Numbered from the stretch's first letter, positions 1 through 8,179 are shown. The stretch: 41,992 bases of DNA from an uncultured Flaviramulus sp. (GCA_947487155.1 CANKVS010000034.1:1-41992), one strand, 5' to 3'. Notes: generated by a model not told the origin, from the sequence alone. Numbers and translations: made by a program.

Positions 1-180
1 GTTTTTGATTAATTTACGCTTCACAACGCAAATATCGGCAACCCTTTTTATTTGATTAATAAGTTTAAATCACTTCAGTATGAAATTACTCTAAATGTTA
101 CACTTTACAAGGTTTTATTTTTAAAATATTTAACTTGATTTTGTCGAAAAAAATAGATAACTTAGTTTAACAACCGATAA

Positions 181-231
181 AGTTCACCTGTGCTGAACTT
201 GTTTCAGTATTGAAACGGAACTTTATCTTTG
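181..231 (+). promoter_or_regulatory. Promoter with two upstream dyads
   Basis: The sequence TATCTTTG at 224-231 fits the Bacteroidota -7 element TAnnTTTG. It lies 20 bp before the ATG at 252, so the start of the first gene should be that ATG and not an earlier in-frame codon at 210. Just upstream are two short dyads: AGTTCA/TGAACT (181-186 and 194-199) and GTTTCA/TGAAAC (201-206 and 211-216). No well-spaced -33 TTG is evident. That the dyads bind a regulator is inference. Confidence 0.5.
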
Positions 232-251
232 CATTGGCAAACATAAAAAAA

Positions 252-920
252 ATGAAACACCTCAAATTAACTACCTTATTTCTAGTATTCGTAACAGTCC
301 AAATGTTTTCTCAAGATAACAACAACAGTGGAAAATTTAAAATTGGACTCAATTTAGGAGCTAACCAATCTAATTTAAAAGGAAATACTCTCGACGATTA
401 TAAAAAAGTAATAAGTCATTCTTTCGGACTTTCAGCGGAATATATTATTAACGAGAAATTTTCAATATTATCAAATATAAATTATGATGATAAAGCTATG
501 AAATTGGAAAATTTTCAAGTCGGCGGGTTTAGTCCTGACACCTATTTTGTAGATAATAAAATTACATTTACTTACATAAATATACCCATCATTGTTAGGT
601 ATAACATTGGAAAAAACACTAATATTTTTGCCGATGCTGGTATATTCTACAATCATTTTCTTCAGGTCGAAAATGAGACCACAAGAATTGACACTGGAGA
701 AAATATTGCTCTTTTTGCTAAACCAATTGTAAAAAAATTTGATTATGGTTTATTAATCGGATTAGGTTACAAATTTGATTTAAGTGATAAAAATTGTCTA
801 TCTATCATTATAAGAGATGAATTTGGTTTACCTAACATCTTAGATTATGAGCACAATTCGTTAGTAAGTATAAAAACAAATACTATTAGACTCATATTAA
901 ATTGGCAATTTTTAATATAA
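252..920 (+). CDS. Outer-membrane beta-barrel protein (PorT/OMP_b-brl type)
   Basis: This 222-residue protein probably sits in the outer membrane as a small beta-barrel. It opens with a signal peptide (MKHLKLTTLFLVFVTVQMFSQ) and then shows alternating amphipathic strands, for example the KIGLNLGAN segment, the YINIPIIVRYNIG segment and the YGLLIGLGYKF segment. It ends in a hydrophobic strand finishing NWQFLI, typical of barrel termini. This matches the broad outer-membrane beta-barrel family of Bacteroidota (PF13568-like), whose members rarely have a known substrate. I chose the ATG at 252 because the promoter element 224-231 would otherwise lie inside the gene. It is not in an operon: upstream is non-coding, and downstream is a structured element that separates it from rnr on the opposite strand. 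The family call is fairly secure; a specific function is not known. Confidence 0.8.
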   Translation: MKHLKLTTLFLVFVTVQMFSQDNNNSGKFKIGLNLGANQSNLKGNTLDDYKKVISHSFGLSAEYIINEKFSILSNINYDDKAMKLENFQVGGFSPDTYFVDNKITFTYINIPIIVRYNIGKNTNIFADAGIFYNHFLQVENETTRIDTGENIALFAKPIVKKFDYGLLIGLGYKFDLSDKNCLSIIIRDEFGLPNILDYEHNSLVSIKTNTIRLILNWQFLI

Positions 921-1083
921 CAACGTTTGCCAACATTGTATATAAAAAATTGCTATTTTGTGTTTAACCAATGTGAGTTGCTTTGTTTGCTAGCTTCTGA
1001 TTTTCCTTCGGAAAATCCTCGCACACAAACACGCAACTTTCCATATACGTAACCGTTAAACGAACTTTTCTCCTTTCATCCAA
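921..1083. repeat. Structured inverted-repeat element, attC-like
   Basis: Directly after the stop of the first gene lies an element with nested inverted repeats. The outer arms 938-953 and 1033-1048 match at 13 of 16 positions on the top strand. On the bottom strand the three mismatches become G-T (G-U) wobble pairs, so all 16 pair. Inside these, GTGTTT (960-965) pairs with AAACAC (1027-1032), leaving a 6-nt bulge, and GATTTTCC/GGAAAATC (999-1006, 1010-1017) forms a tight hairpin with loop TTC. The outer ends carry CGTTT (924-928) and AAACG (1058-1062). It resembles integron attC sites in general form, or it could be an RNA structure at the end of the rnr transcript. The function is not established. 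Confidence 0.5.
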
Positions 1084-3312
1084 TTAATCTTCAGGCTTTC
1101 CTATCAAATTAAAATCTAGATGCTTTTTAACTAAATCTGTATTTTTAACTTTTACAATAACTTCATCACCTAGTTGATACATATTTTTTGTATTACGCCC
1201 TATTAATGCATATTCGCTTTCATCAAAAACGTAATGATCGTCCTTAATATCGCGCACACTCACCATACCTTCACATTTATTAGAAATTATTTCAACATAA
1301 ATTCCCCAATCGGTTACTCCAGAAATTACACCTAAAAATTCTTCATCTTTATGGTCTTCCATAAATCGTATTTGCATGTATTTTATAGAATCACGTTCGG
1401 CTTTTGTAGCTAAATTTTCCATAGCACTAGAGTGATTACATTTATCTTCGTATACATCTTCGTTTGCTGATTTTTCGCCATCTAAATAATGTTGTAATAA
1501 ACGATGTGCCATCACATCTGGATACCTGCGAATAGGTGATGTAAAATGACTGTAATAATCGAATGCTAATCCGTAATGTCCAATATTATGTGTGGTATAT
1601 TCAGCTTTACTCATACTACGAATTGCTAATGTATCAACCAAATTTTGTTCTTTTTTTCCGTTTACTTCTTTTAATAAATTATTAAGTGAAGCCGATGTTG
1701 TTTTTCTATCTTTAAAGTTAAGTTTATAACCAAATTTAGAAACAATACCTTGTAAATTAGCTAGTTTACTATCGTCTGGTTCGTCATGCACACGATATAC
1801 AAATGTTTTTTTAGGATCTTTTTTACCTATAAATTCTGATACTTTTCTATTTGCTAATAACATAAATTCTTCAATTAATTTATTAGCATCTTTACTAGTT
1901 TTAAAGTGAATACCTATAGGATTTGCTTTTTCATCTAAATTAAATTTTACTTCTACTTTATCAAACGAAATAGCACCAGAACTCATACGTTTTCTACGCA
2001 TAATTTTAGCTAATTCATCCATTTTTAAAATAGCTTGCGCTAATTCTACTGTGGTATTATATGCTTTTCCTGTTAATGAAACTTCTTTTGGAATTATCAC
2101 GTCCACTTCGCTCAGTGCCCCATTTTTATTAAAATTTTTGTTCTGTTCTATAACAGCTTGTGCTTCTTCATAAGCATAACGGGCATCACTATAGATTACT
2201 GTTCTACCAAACCATTGGTTTTTAATTTCAGCTTTATCATTCATTTGAAACACTGCCGAAAAAGTATATTTTTCTTCATGTGGCCGTAACGAACAGGCAT
2301 TATTACTTAAAACTTCTGGTAACATAGGTACTACCCTATCTACCAAATAAACCGATGTGGCACGCTCGTAAGCTTCATCATCTAAAACCGTACCTTCTTG
2401 TAAATAATGCGATACATCGGCAATATGAATACCTATTTCAAACCATCCATTTTCTAACACTTTAAACGACAAGGCATCATCAAAATCTTTAGCATCTTTA
2501 GGGTCGATGGTAAAAGTTAAATCGTTACGCATATCGCGCCGTTTTGCTATTTCTTCTTTTGTAATAGTGGTATCTAATTTATTAGCAAATTCTTCAACCT
2601 CATGCGGAAATTCGTGAGGTAAACCATATTCTGCAAGTATAGCATGAATTTCTGTATTATGATCTCCTGGTTTCCCAAGAACTTGAATCACTTTACCATA
2701 AGGAGAATCGGCTTTTTCTGGCCAATCTTCTAGTTTAACTAATACCTTATCGCCATCTTCAGCTTTAAATGTTTTATTTATAGGTACAAAAATATCTTTG
2801 TACATTTTATTACTATCTGCAATAACAAAAGCATACCTATCGTGTATTTGAATAACACCAACATATTCGCTTTTATCACGTTTAATAATATTAGTTATTT
2901 CGCCTTCTAATTTTCCACGTTTACGTCGTTTGTAAACATAAAATTCTACTTCATCACCATTTAGTGCTTTGTTAATATTATTTGAAGCTATAAATACATC
3001 ATCATCAAATTCATCACAAATTATATAGCCGTTTCCTTTAGCAGCTAAATCTAAAATACCAGTGTAATATTCAGTATTTATAATTGCCTTATACTTACCA
3101 CGTTCTACTTCTTCAATTTCTTGTTTTCCTTGTAAATCGCGTAATTTTTTTATAATCTGATTTCTACTACTGGCATCGTTAACACCTAATTTAGCAGCTA
3201 TTTGTTTATAATTTAAGGCTTGGTTTCTTTCTTTTTTTAAAATACTTAGAATTGTATTTGTTAAGTTGGAAATCCCTTTTCTTCTGGATTTTCCTTTTCT
3301 TTTTTTACTCAT
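1084..3312 (-). CDS. rnr: Ribonuclease R
   Basis: This 742-residue protein is a processive 3'-to-5' exoribonuclease of the RNase II/R family, which degrades structured RNA and matures rRNA in the cytoplasm. It has a basic N-terminus (KKRKGKSRRKG), a winged-helix region near residues 15-75, cold-shock/OB domains to about residue 215, the RNB catalytic domain from about 255 to 600, and a C-terminal S1 domain (near 655-735). The metal-binding aspartates are visible in TIDPKDAKDFDDALSF (D270, D276, D278, D279). A second family hallmark, FTSPIRRYPD, is present. Length is normal for RNase R. The start is the only Met before the basic leader. It is transcribed alone, away from rpiB across a long A+T-rich gap, and its 3' end meets the structured element at 921-1083. 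Confidence 0.97.
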   Translation of the reverse strand: MSKKRKGKSRRKGISNLTNTILSILKKERNQALNYKQIAAKLGVNDASSRNQIIKKLRDLQGKQEIEEVERGKYKAIINTEYYTGILDLAAKGNGYIICDEFDDDVFIASNNINKALNGDEVEFYVYKRRKRGKLEGEITNIIKRDKSEYVGVIQIHDRYAFVIADSNKMYKDIFVPINKTFKAEDGDKVLVKLEDWPEKADSPYGKVIQVLGKPGDHNTEIHAILAEYGLPHEFPHEVEEFANKLDTTITKEEIAKRRDMRNDLTFTIDPKDAKDFDDALSFKVLENGWFEIGIHIADVSHYLQEGTVLDDEAYERATSVYLVDRVVPMLPEVLSNNACSLRPHEEKYTFSAVFQMNDKAEIKNQWFGRTVIYSDARYAYEEAQAVIEQNKNFNKNGALSEVDVIIPKEVSLTGKAYNTTVELAQAILKMDELAKIMRRKRMSSGAISFDKVEVKFNLDEKANPIGIHFKTSKDANKLIEEFMLLANRKVSEFIGKKDPKKTFVYRVHDEPDDSKLANLQGIVSKFGYKLNFKDRKTTSASLNNLLKEVNGKKEQNLVDTLAIRSMSKAEYTTHNIGHYGLAFDYYSHFTSPIRRYPDVMAHRLLQHYLDGEKSANEDVYEDKCNHSSAMENLATKAERDSIKYMQIRFMEDHKDEEFLGVISGVTDWGIYVEIISNKCEGMVSVRDIKDDHYVFDESEYALIGRNTKNMYQLGDEVIVKVKNTDLVKKHLDFNLIGKPED

Positions 3313-3930
3313 TTAAATTTTTGTAATCATTATCATTTCCTAAGATATTGGAAATTTTGTTATTAAATAGCGTTGTTATTTTAGGAGAAGATTTGCTATT
3401 TATTTTTTACAAAGCTACAATATTAATATTTAACCATGTTTTTTTAATGTTAAATCAAGTTATCCACATTATATATTATATAATTATTTTCTTTTTAAAA
3501 TTTAAAAAAATAAATGATGGTTATTATAGTATGTTAATAGCGGTATAACTTTTTTAGGTTTTATTTTGATGGTATTATATATTCTGTTTGTTAGATAGAA
3601 ATGAACATATTATACATTAGTTAATAGTTTCATTTTTAAGGTTTTTATTTTTTCTATTAACAGTTGTTTACAATCTATGTTAACAGTTAATATTTAATAA
3701 GTATTTTAATAATTGATGTTGGTATCTGTAAATTTTAGTCTAATAACATTGCTAAAAAAAATGAGTTAAATTTTTGGTTATTAAATAGAGGTTTTTGATT
3801 GAAAAAATAATTGGAATAACAATATTTTAGTTTTAAAAATTAATGAACAGTTATTAACAAGTAATGAATATGTTAATTGACAATGTTTATAATTGCTACC
3901 TTTGCAGTATTACAAACTAATATATAAAAA
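3313..3930. other. A+T-rich divergent intergenic region with DnaA-box match
   Basis: This gene-free stretch separates rnr (minus) from rpiB (plus) and is extremely rich in A and T. It contains a perfect DnaA-box sequence TTATCCACA at 3460-3468. One-mismatch relatives are TTATTAACA at 3851-3859 and, on the minus strand, TTATAAACA at 3884-3892. The 9-mer TTAACAGTT occurs twice (3657-3665 and 3680-3688). The promoter of rpiB is at its right end. A short open frame (3348-3548) has a low-complexity hydrophobic translation and no family resemblance, so I do not call it a gene. The region could be a regulatory gap or an unwinding/DnaA-binding region; the sequence alone does not decide. Confidence 0.4.
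3877..3904 (+). promoter_or_regulatory. Bacteroidota-type promoter of rpiB
   Basis: TTG at 3877-3879 (-33 element) and TACCTTTG at 3897-3904 (-7 element, consensus TAnnTTTG) are separated by 17 bp. This is the best-spaced promoter in the window. Transcription would start about 7 bp further on, leaving a leader of roughly 20 nt before the rpiB ATG at 3931. Confidence 0.7.
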
Positions 3931-4365
3931 ATGACAATTTCTATAGGAAACGATCACGCAGGAACAGATTATAAATTTGCTATTAAAACATACTTAGAAA
4001 ATAAGGGATATACTGTTAATAATTATGGAACAGATGCTAATGATAGTGTAGATTATCCAGATTTTGTACACCCTGTTGCTAAAGATGTTGTTGCTAAAAA
4101 TGCGGATTTTGGTATTTTAATTTGTGGTAGCGCAAATGGTGTGGCAATGACAGCTAATAAGTATCAAGAGGTACGTGCTGGTTTATGTTGGACTAAAGAA
4201 ATTGTTGGACTTATAAGACAGCATAATAATGCTAATGTATTATGTATTCCAGCAAGATATACAGCTATTCCACAAGCCATACAAATGGTTGATATGTTTT
4301 TAAATACTAAGTTTGAAGGTGGTCGCCATCAAAACCGTATAGATAAAATTCCGTTATCTTGTTAA
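3931..4365 (+). CDS. rpiB: Ribose-5-phosphate isomerase B
   Basis: This 144-residue protein belongs to the RpiB/LacAB sugar-phosphate isomerase family. It interconverts ribose 5-phosphate and ribulose 5-phosphate in the non-oxidative pentose phosphate pathway. Family signatures seen are GNDHAG (residues 6-11), DYPD (41-44), the anion-hole loop CGSANG with the probable catalytic Cys65, and RQHNNANV with His98. The usual CGSGxG loop reads CGSANG here, a common variant. The length matches the family. A well-formed promoter lies 26 bp upstream. The stop codon is followed at once by the ATG of the CDF transporter, so the two are almost certainly co-transcribed. Confidence 0.94.
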   Translation: MTISIGNDHAGTDYKFAIKTYLENKGYTVNNYGTDANDSVDYPDFVHPVAKDVVAKNADFGILICGSANGVAMTANKYQEVRAGLCWTKEIVGLIRQHNNANVLCIPARYTAIPQAIQMVDMFLNTKFEGGRHQNRIDKIPLSC

Positions 4366-5283
4366 ATGGGGCATAACCATTCTCATAATCACCCACATTC
4401 ACATTCTGATTTAAAAGGAAGAAATCTTTTTATTTCTATTTTATTAAATATTCTTATAACTGTAGCTCAAATTATTGGAGGTTTAGTATCTGGTAGTTTA
4501 GCGTTATTAAGTGATGCTTTACATAATTTTAGTGATGTTGTATCATTAGTTATAAGTTATATTGCCGAAAAACTTTCTAAACGCAAAGCGTCTTTTCAAA
4601 AAACTTTTGGGTATAAACGAGCTGAAATTTTAGCAGCTTTTATAAATGCTGCAACTTTAATTATTGTTGCTATTTTATTGATTATTGAAGCTGTTAAGCG
4701 TTTTAAAAACCCAGAAGAAATTGCATCTAATTTAGTTATTTGGTTATCGCTAATTGCTATTTTAGGAAATGGTTTTAGTGTGCTTTTATTAAAAAAAGAC
4801 TCAAAAGCTAATATGAATATGAAAAGCGCATACTTACATTTATTAACTGATATGATGGCAAGTATAGCAGTTTTAGTTGGCGGATTATTAATGAAATATT
4901 ATCAACTATATTGGGTAGATAGTGTATTAACTTTTACTATAGCAATCTATTTAGTTTGGATGGGTTTTTATTTATTAAAAGACTCTACAAAAGTATTAAT
5001 GTTATTTACTCCAGATTCTACTCCAATAAATAAAATAGTAGACGAAATTAATAATTTTGATAGCATAAAAAATGTGCATCATGTTCATATTTGGCAGTTA
5101 AATGAAGAGGAAATTCATTTAGAAGCGCATATAGATTTTAATGAAAATATAACGTTATCTCAATTTGATAGTATTTTACATGAAATAGAAGATTTATTAT
5201 TTAGTAAATACGATATAAATCACGTTAACATTCAACCAGAATTTGGTAAAGATGATGCAAAAGATGTTATTGTTCAAGATTGA
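4366..5283 (+). CDS. Cation diffusion facilitator (zinc/cobalt exporter)
   Basis: This 305-residue inner-membrane protein is a CDF-family metal:proton antiporter of the CzcD/ZitB type, exporting Zn2+ or similar divalent cations. The N-terminus is histidine-rich (MGHNHSHNHPHSHSD), a likely metal-sensing or buffering tail. Six transmembrane helices follow. The two intramembrane metal-binding motifs are present: D50-x-x-H53-N-x-x-D57 in helix 2 and H158-LLT-D162 in helix 5. The His/Asp set suggests zinc. The cytoplasmic C-terminal ferredoxin-like domain, with HHVHIWQLNEEEIHLEAHI, runs from about residue 210 to the end. It starts directly after the rpiB stop codon (0 bp gap) and so depends on that promoter. 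Substrate is inferred from family motifs only. Confidence 0.93.
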   Translation: MGHNHSHNHPHSHSDLKGRNLFISILLNILITVAQIIGGLVSGSLALLSDALHNFSDVVSLVISYIAEKLSKRKASFQKTFGYKRAEILAAFINAATLIIVAILLIIEAVKRFKNPEEIASNLVIWLSLIAILGNGFSVLLLKKDSKANMNMKSAYLHLLTDMMASIAVLVGGLLMKYYQLYWVDSVLTFTIAIYLVWMGFYLLKDSTKVLMLFTPDSTPINKIVDEINNFDSIKNVHHVHIWQLNEEEIHLEAHIDFNENITLSQFDSILHEIEDLLFSKYDINHVNIQPEFGKDDAKDVIVQD

Positions 5284-5366
5284 TAATTTTTTATCATACA
5301 GAACTTGTTTTAGTATTATTTCATTATCATTCTTTTAAAATTTAAAAGATTTGCAACCATTAAATT

Positions 5367-5813
5367 ATGTTAAACATAAAAGTTAAATCATTTAAAGAAT
5401 TAACACTACAAGAATTGTATAACTTACTTCAATTACGTAGTGAAGTGTTTGTTGTAGAACAAGATTGTGTGTATCAAGATATAGATGGTAAAGATAAAAA
5501 TGCATTGCATGTATTAGGAATAAAAAACAATAAAGTTATTGCTTATACGCGAATTTTTAAACCAGGTTTTTATTTTGAAGAAGCTAGTATAGGTAGAGTA
5601 GTAGTTGCAAAAAATGAACGACAATTTAAATATGGGTATGATGTAATGAATGCTTCAATTGATGCTATTAAATATTATTATAACACAAGTTTAATAAAAA
5701 TATCTGCACAGGTATATTTAAAAACCTTTTATAATAACTTAGATTTTAAAGAAATAGGAGAAGAGTACTTGGAAGATAATATTCCGCATATAGCAATGAT
5801 TAAAGCCAAATAG
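5367..5813 (+). CDS. GNAT-family N-acetyltransferase (ElaA-like)
   Basis: This 148-residue protein resembles the ElaA branch of the GNAT acyl-CoA N-acetyltransferases. The N-terminal block LQLRSEVFVVEQDCVYQDID (residues 21-40) is the ElaA hallmark. The core includes ASIGRVVVAKNERQFKYGYD (residues 71-90), where the acetyl-CoA pyrophosphate loop would lie, although the usual R/Q-x-x-G-x-G/A is degenerate here. The C-terminal FYNNLDFKEIGEEYLEDNIPH fits the family's conserved end. ElaA-type enzymes have no well-defined physiological substrate. It lies 83 bp after the CDF gene on the same strand, possibly as an operon tail. Its stop codon directly abuts the stop of the LRR gene on the other strand. 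Confidence 0.88.
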   Translation: MLNIKVKSFKELTLQELYNLLQLRSEVFVVEQDCVYQDIDGKDKNALHVLGIKNNKVIAYTRIFKPGFYFEEASIGRVVVAKNERQFKYGYDVMNASIDAIKYYYNTSLIKISAQVYLKTFYNNLDFKEIGEEYLEDNIPHIAMIKAK

Positions 5814-7286
5814 CTAACGTTTTAATGTAAAATGACCTCTTAATAATTCTCCAGAATTTAGTGTTATTAAATACCAATAATCATCAGTATTTAATAATTT
5901 ACCATTAAATGTTCCGTTCCAACCTTCAGAATTTGGTGGGAAGGATTTTAATAATTTACCATATTTATTAAAAACGGTTATGTTTTTTATTGAATTTGAA
6001 AAATCTTTAACCTTCCAAAAATCGTGAGTACCATCATTATTTGGTGTGAAATACTTTGGAATAAAATAATTTTCATCTGTAATAAGTACGTTAAAACTAG
6101 ACTCGTTATTATTACAAATGCCTTGGTTATAAATAAAAATGGTTTGAGACGTATTAATAACATCACCTGTTTGTAATTGCATCCCATTTCCATTAGATTG
6201 TGTATAGTAATCACCATTATTAAGTATTGGTAATGTATAATTAATCCCTATAAAATCATCAAGCGTATCAACAAGAACAGTATTGGCACAATCTGAAGGA
6301 TTATTAACGTAATTAGAAAAGGGAAAAGGATTCCAGTTTAAATGATTATCTGAAGCATTATCAACAATAACGCAGCTTAAATTTGGATTAGAGCTAAAAT
6401 CCATAATAGTCGTGTTAGTATTGGTACCATTTTTAACATTTAGTATACATAAATTATTATCACTACAATCTAAATTTACTAAAGATGTGTTTTGAGACAT
6501 GTCTAATTGTGTAAGCTGATTAAACTCACAACTTAAATCACTAAGACGTGTATTTTGAGTAACATCTAGTTCAGTAAGGTTATTATTAAAACACAAGAGG
6601 ACACGTAAATTGGTGTTTAGAGAAACATCTAAACTTGTTATTTGGTTTATTCCACAGTCTAAAAATGTTAAATCAAGGTTTTGAGAGACATCTAAATTTG
6701 TTATAAGGTTTTGTCTAGTAAGTAATGAGTTTAAGGTATTATTTTGAGTAACATCAATATTTGAAATTTGATTGTTTTCAAAAGACAAAACATTTAAAGT
6801 AGGGTTATTAGTAACATTTAAACTCGTTAATAAATTATTTGCGCAAACAAGCGAAATTAAATTAGAATTATTAGTAACATTTAAGTTTGTTAATTGGTTA
6901 TTAGCACACCAAAATATTTTTAAGTTTACTAAAGCGGAAACATTTAAGCTTGAAAGTTCATTATCGTTACAGTACAATTCAGATAAACTTGTGTTTTGAG
7001 AAATATTTAAGACGTTAATAGAATTGTTATTGCAATTTAAAACTTCTAAAGCGGTAAAATCTTCAATTCCAGAAAGGTTTGTTATGTTTTTATTAGACAC
7101 ATTTAGGTTGGTAATGGTATTTATATTTGCAGTTAAAACAGTGCCGTTTATAGGAGCAGAATCGTAACCTAAATCTATAAGAGCTTGTTCAAAATTAGAA
7201 TCTGGAATGCTTGTGTTTTGAGAAAAGCCAATACAGCAAAATAACAATAATATTAAACCGCAAAGATGTTTTCTATTTACCCACAT
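5814..7286 (-). CDS. Secreted leucine-rich-repeat protein with T9SS type B sorting domain
   Basis: This 490-residue protein has three parts. A signal peptide (LILLLFCCIGFSQ, residues 11-23) is followed by a short globular segment. About ten tandem 21-residue leucine-rich repeats then occupy residues 79-288, with consensus LxxLxCxxNxLTxLDVSxNT. The C-terminal 86 residues (from ENYFIPKYFTPNNDG) match the gliding-motility-associated C-terminal domain (TIGR04131), the type B signal for secretion by the type IX system. A cell-surface or secreted binding role is the family expectation, with no known ligand. The ATG is the first Met and gives an intact signal peptide; it overlaps the last 14 bp of the OmpA-like gene, so translation is probably coupled. 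Its stop abuts the acetyltransferase stop on the opposite strand. Confidence 0.9.
   Translation of the reverse strand: MWVNRKHLCGLILLLFCCIGFSQNTSIPDSNFEQALIDLGYDSAPINGTVLTANINTITNLNVSNKNITNLSGIEDFTALEVLNCNNNSINVLNISQNTSLSELYCNDNELSSLNVSALVNLKIFWCANNQLTNLNVTNNSNLISLVCANNLLTSLNVTNNPTLNVLSFENNQISNIDVTQNNTLNSLLTRQNLITNLDVSQNLDLTFLDCGINQITSLDVSLNTNLRVLLCFNNNLTELDVTQNTRLSDLSCEFNQLTQLDMSQNTSLVNLDCSDNNLCILNVKNGTNTNTTIMDFSSNPNLSCVIVDNASDNHLNWNPFPFSNYVNNPSDCANTVLVDTLDDFIGINYTLPILNNGDYYTQSNGNGMQLQTGDVINTSQTIFIYNQGICNNNESSFNVLITDENYFIPKYFTPNNDGTHDFWKVKDFSNSIKNITVFNKYGKLLKSFPPNSEGWNGTFNGKLLNTDDYWYLITLNSGELLRGHFTLKR
6423..7052 (-). repeat. About ten 63-bp tandem units encoding LRRs
   Basis: The DNA repeats with a 63-bp period because it encodes ten 21-residue leucine-rich repeats (residues 79-288 of the T9SS cargo protein). 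The unit is well conserved at the LDVSxN and LxCxxNxL positions. Such in-frame tandem DNA may change copy number by recombination between strains. Confidence 0.8.
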
Positions 7287-8121
7287 AGGTTATTAAAATT
7301 TCAACGCGTCTATCAAATTTAGGATCACCACCAAGCGGAAATTTTCTACGTAAGCCCATATGGCGCATGCGCTTTTTATCAACCCCTTTTTTTGCAAAAT
7401 AATCATAAACATATTTGGCACGGGCTTGAGAAAGGTTACGTTTTTTTGTTTTTCTATTTATAGCATCACGACTAAGTTGCGTGCAACAAACATGACCTTG
7501 AATTGTAAAATATATATCATCGCGCTCTACTAGCGACTTAGCAATAGACTCTAAGGTTTTTTTAGAACCAGGTGTTACTGTTGCGTAGCCTGTTTTAAAT
7601 AAAATGGTTTCAAAAACTATTTTATCACCAACTTTAAGATCGCCTTTTATGCGTTCTGGAATGGTTTTCTTTTTTATCGTATCAATAACCTTTTCTTCTA
7701 CGACTTTAATTATGGGTTTTGGTTTTACTATAATTTCTACTTTTCTGTTTAATCCTCTAATTTTTAGAAGGTTTTTTTCGTTAACTATTTTAAGTAAAAT
7801 TTCACCTTTACCATCAACATTTGTAATTAAAGATTCGCTTATTTCATTATTTGAAAAAATGGTTTTTATAGCATCGGCACGTTTTTGAGAAAGACTTAAG
7901 TTGTAGTCATCGGCACCTATATCGTCACAAAACCCAAAAATGGAAATGGTTTCAATATCAACATCAGTTAATGTAGAAATGAAAAGTAATAAGCGGTTTT
8001 CTTCAGTTGAAGGCACTTCATATTTATTCGTATCAAAATATACGTCGTGCGTTAACTCATTTTGCGAAAAAACAAAGCTATAACTGACAAAAATTAATAG
8101 AAACGAAAACAGTTTATTCAT
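7273..8121 (-). CDS. OmpA-family protein with two OmpA-like domains
   Basis: This 282-residue exported protein carries a signal peptide (LFSFLLIFVSYSFVFSQ, residues 3-20) and two OmpA-like peptidoglycan-binding domains. The first (about residues 24-135) contains VYFDTNKYEVPSTEENRLLL and a degenerate core ending LSQKRADAIKTIF. The second (about 160-282) contains IVFETILFKTGYATVTPG, GHVCCTQLSRD, LSQARAKYVYDYFAKKGV and the terminal GDPKFDRRVEI block, which is typical. Family knowledge says such proteins anchor outer-membrane or periplasmic components to peptidoglycan. There is no barrel region. It lies between an S41 protease (58 bp upstream) and the LRR/T9SS cargo gene (14-bp overlap), suggesting the OmpA-like and LRR proteins are made together and may work together at the envelope; that partnership is inference. 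Confidence 0.9.
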   Translation of the reverse strand: MNKLFSFLLIFVSYSFVFSQNELTHDVYFDTNKYEVPSTEENRLLLFISTLTDVDIETISIFGFCDDIGADDYNLSLSQKRADAIKTIFSNNEISESLITNVDGKGEILLKIVNEKNLLKIRGLNRKVEIIVKPKPIIKVVEEKVIDTIKKKTIPERIKGDLKVGDKIVFETILFKTGYATVTPGSKKTLESIAKSLVERDDIYFTIQGHVCCTQLSRDAINRKTKKRNLSQARAKYVYDYFAKKGVDKKRMRHMGLRRKFPLGGDPKFDRRVEILITYVGK

Positions 8122-8179
8122 AGTAGGAGAAAAGAATAAGTTTATAAATATACTATTTTAATTATTTTATAAAGAACCA

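Noticed and set aside
3348..3548. 66-codon open frame in the A+T-rich rnr-rpiB gap
   Set aside because: The translation is a low-complexity run of Ile, Leu, Phe and Tyr as expected from A+T-rich non-coding DNA, the start has no ribosome site I recognise, and it resembles no family.
6772..6999. Open frame on the strand opposite the LRR gene
   Set aside because: It is the mirror of the LRR repeat and has no independent signal; the LRR protein with signal peptide and sorting domain is clearly the real product.
6423..7052. Regular spaced repeats that might suggest a CRISPR array
   Set aside because: The period is 63 bp, in frame, and codes for 21-residue leucine-rich repeats of a secreted protein; there are no unique spacers between identical repeats.
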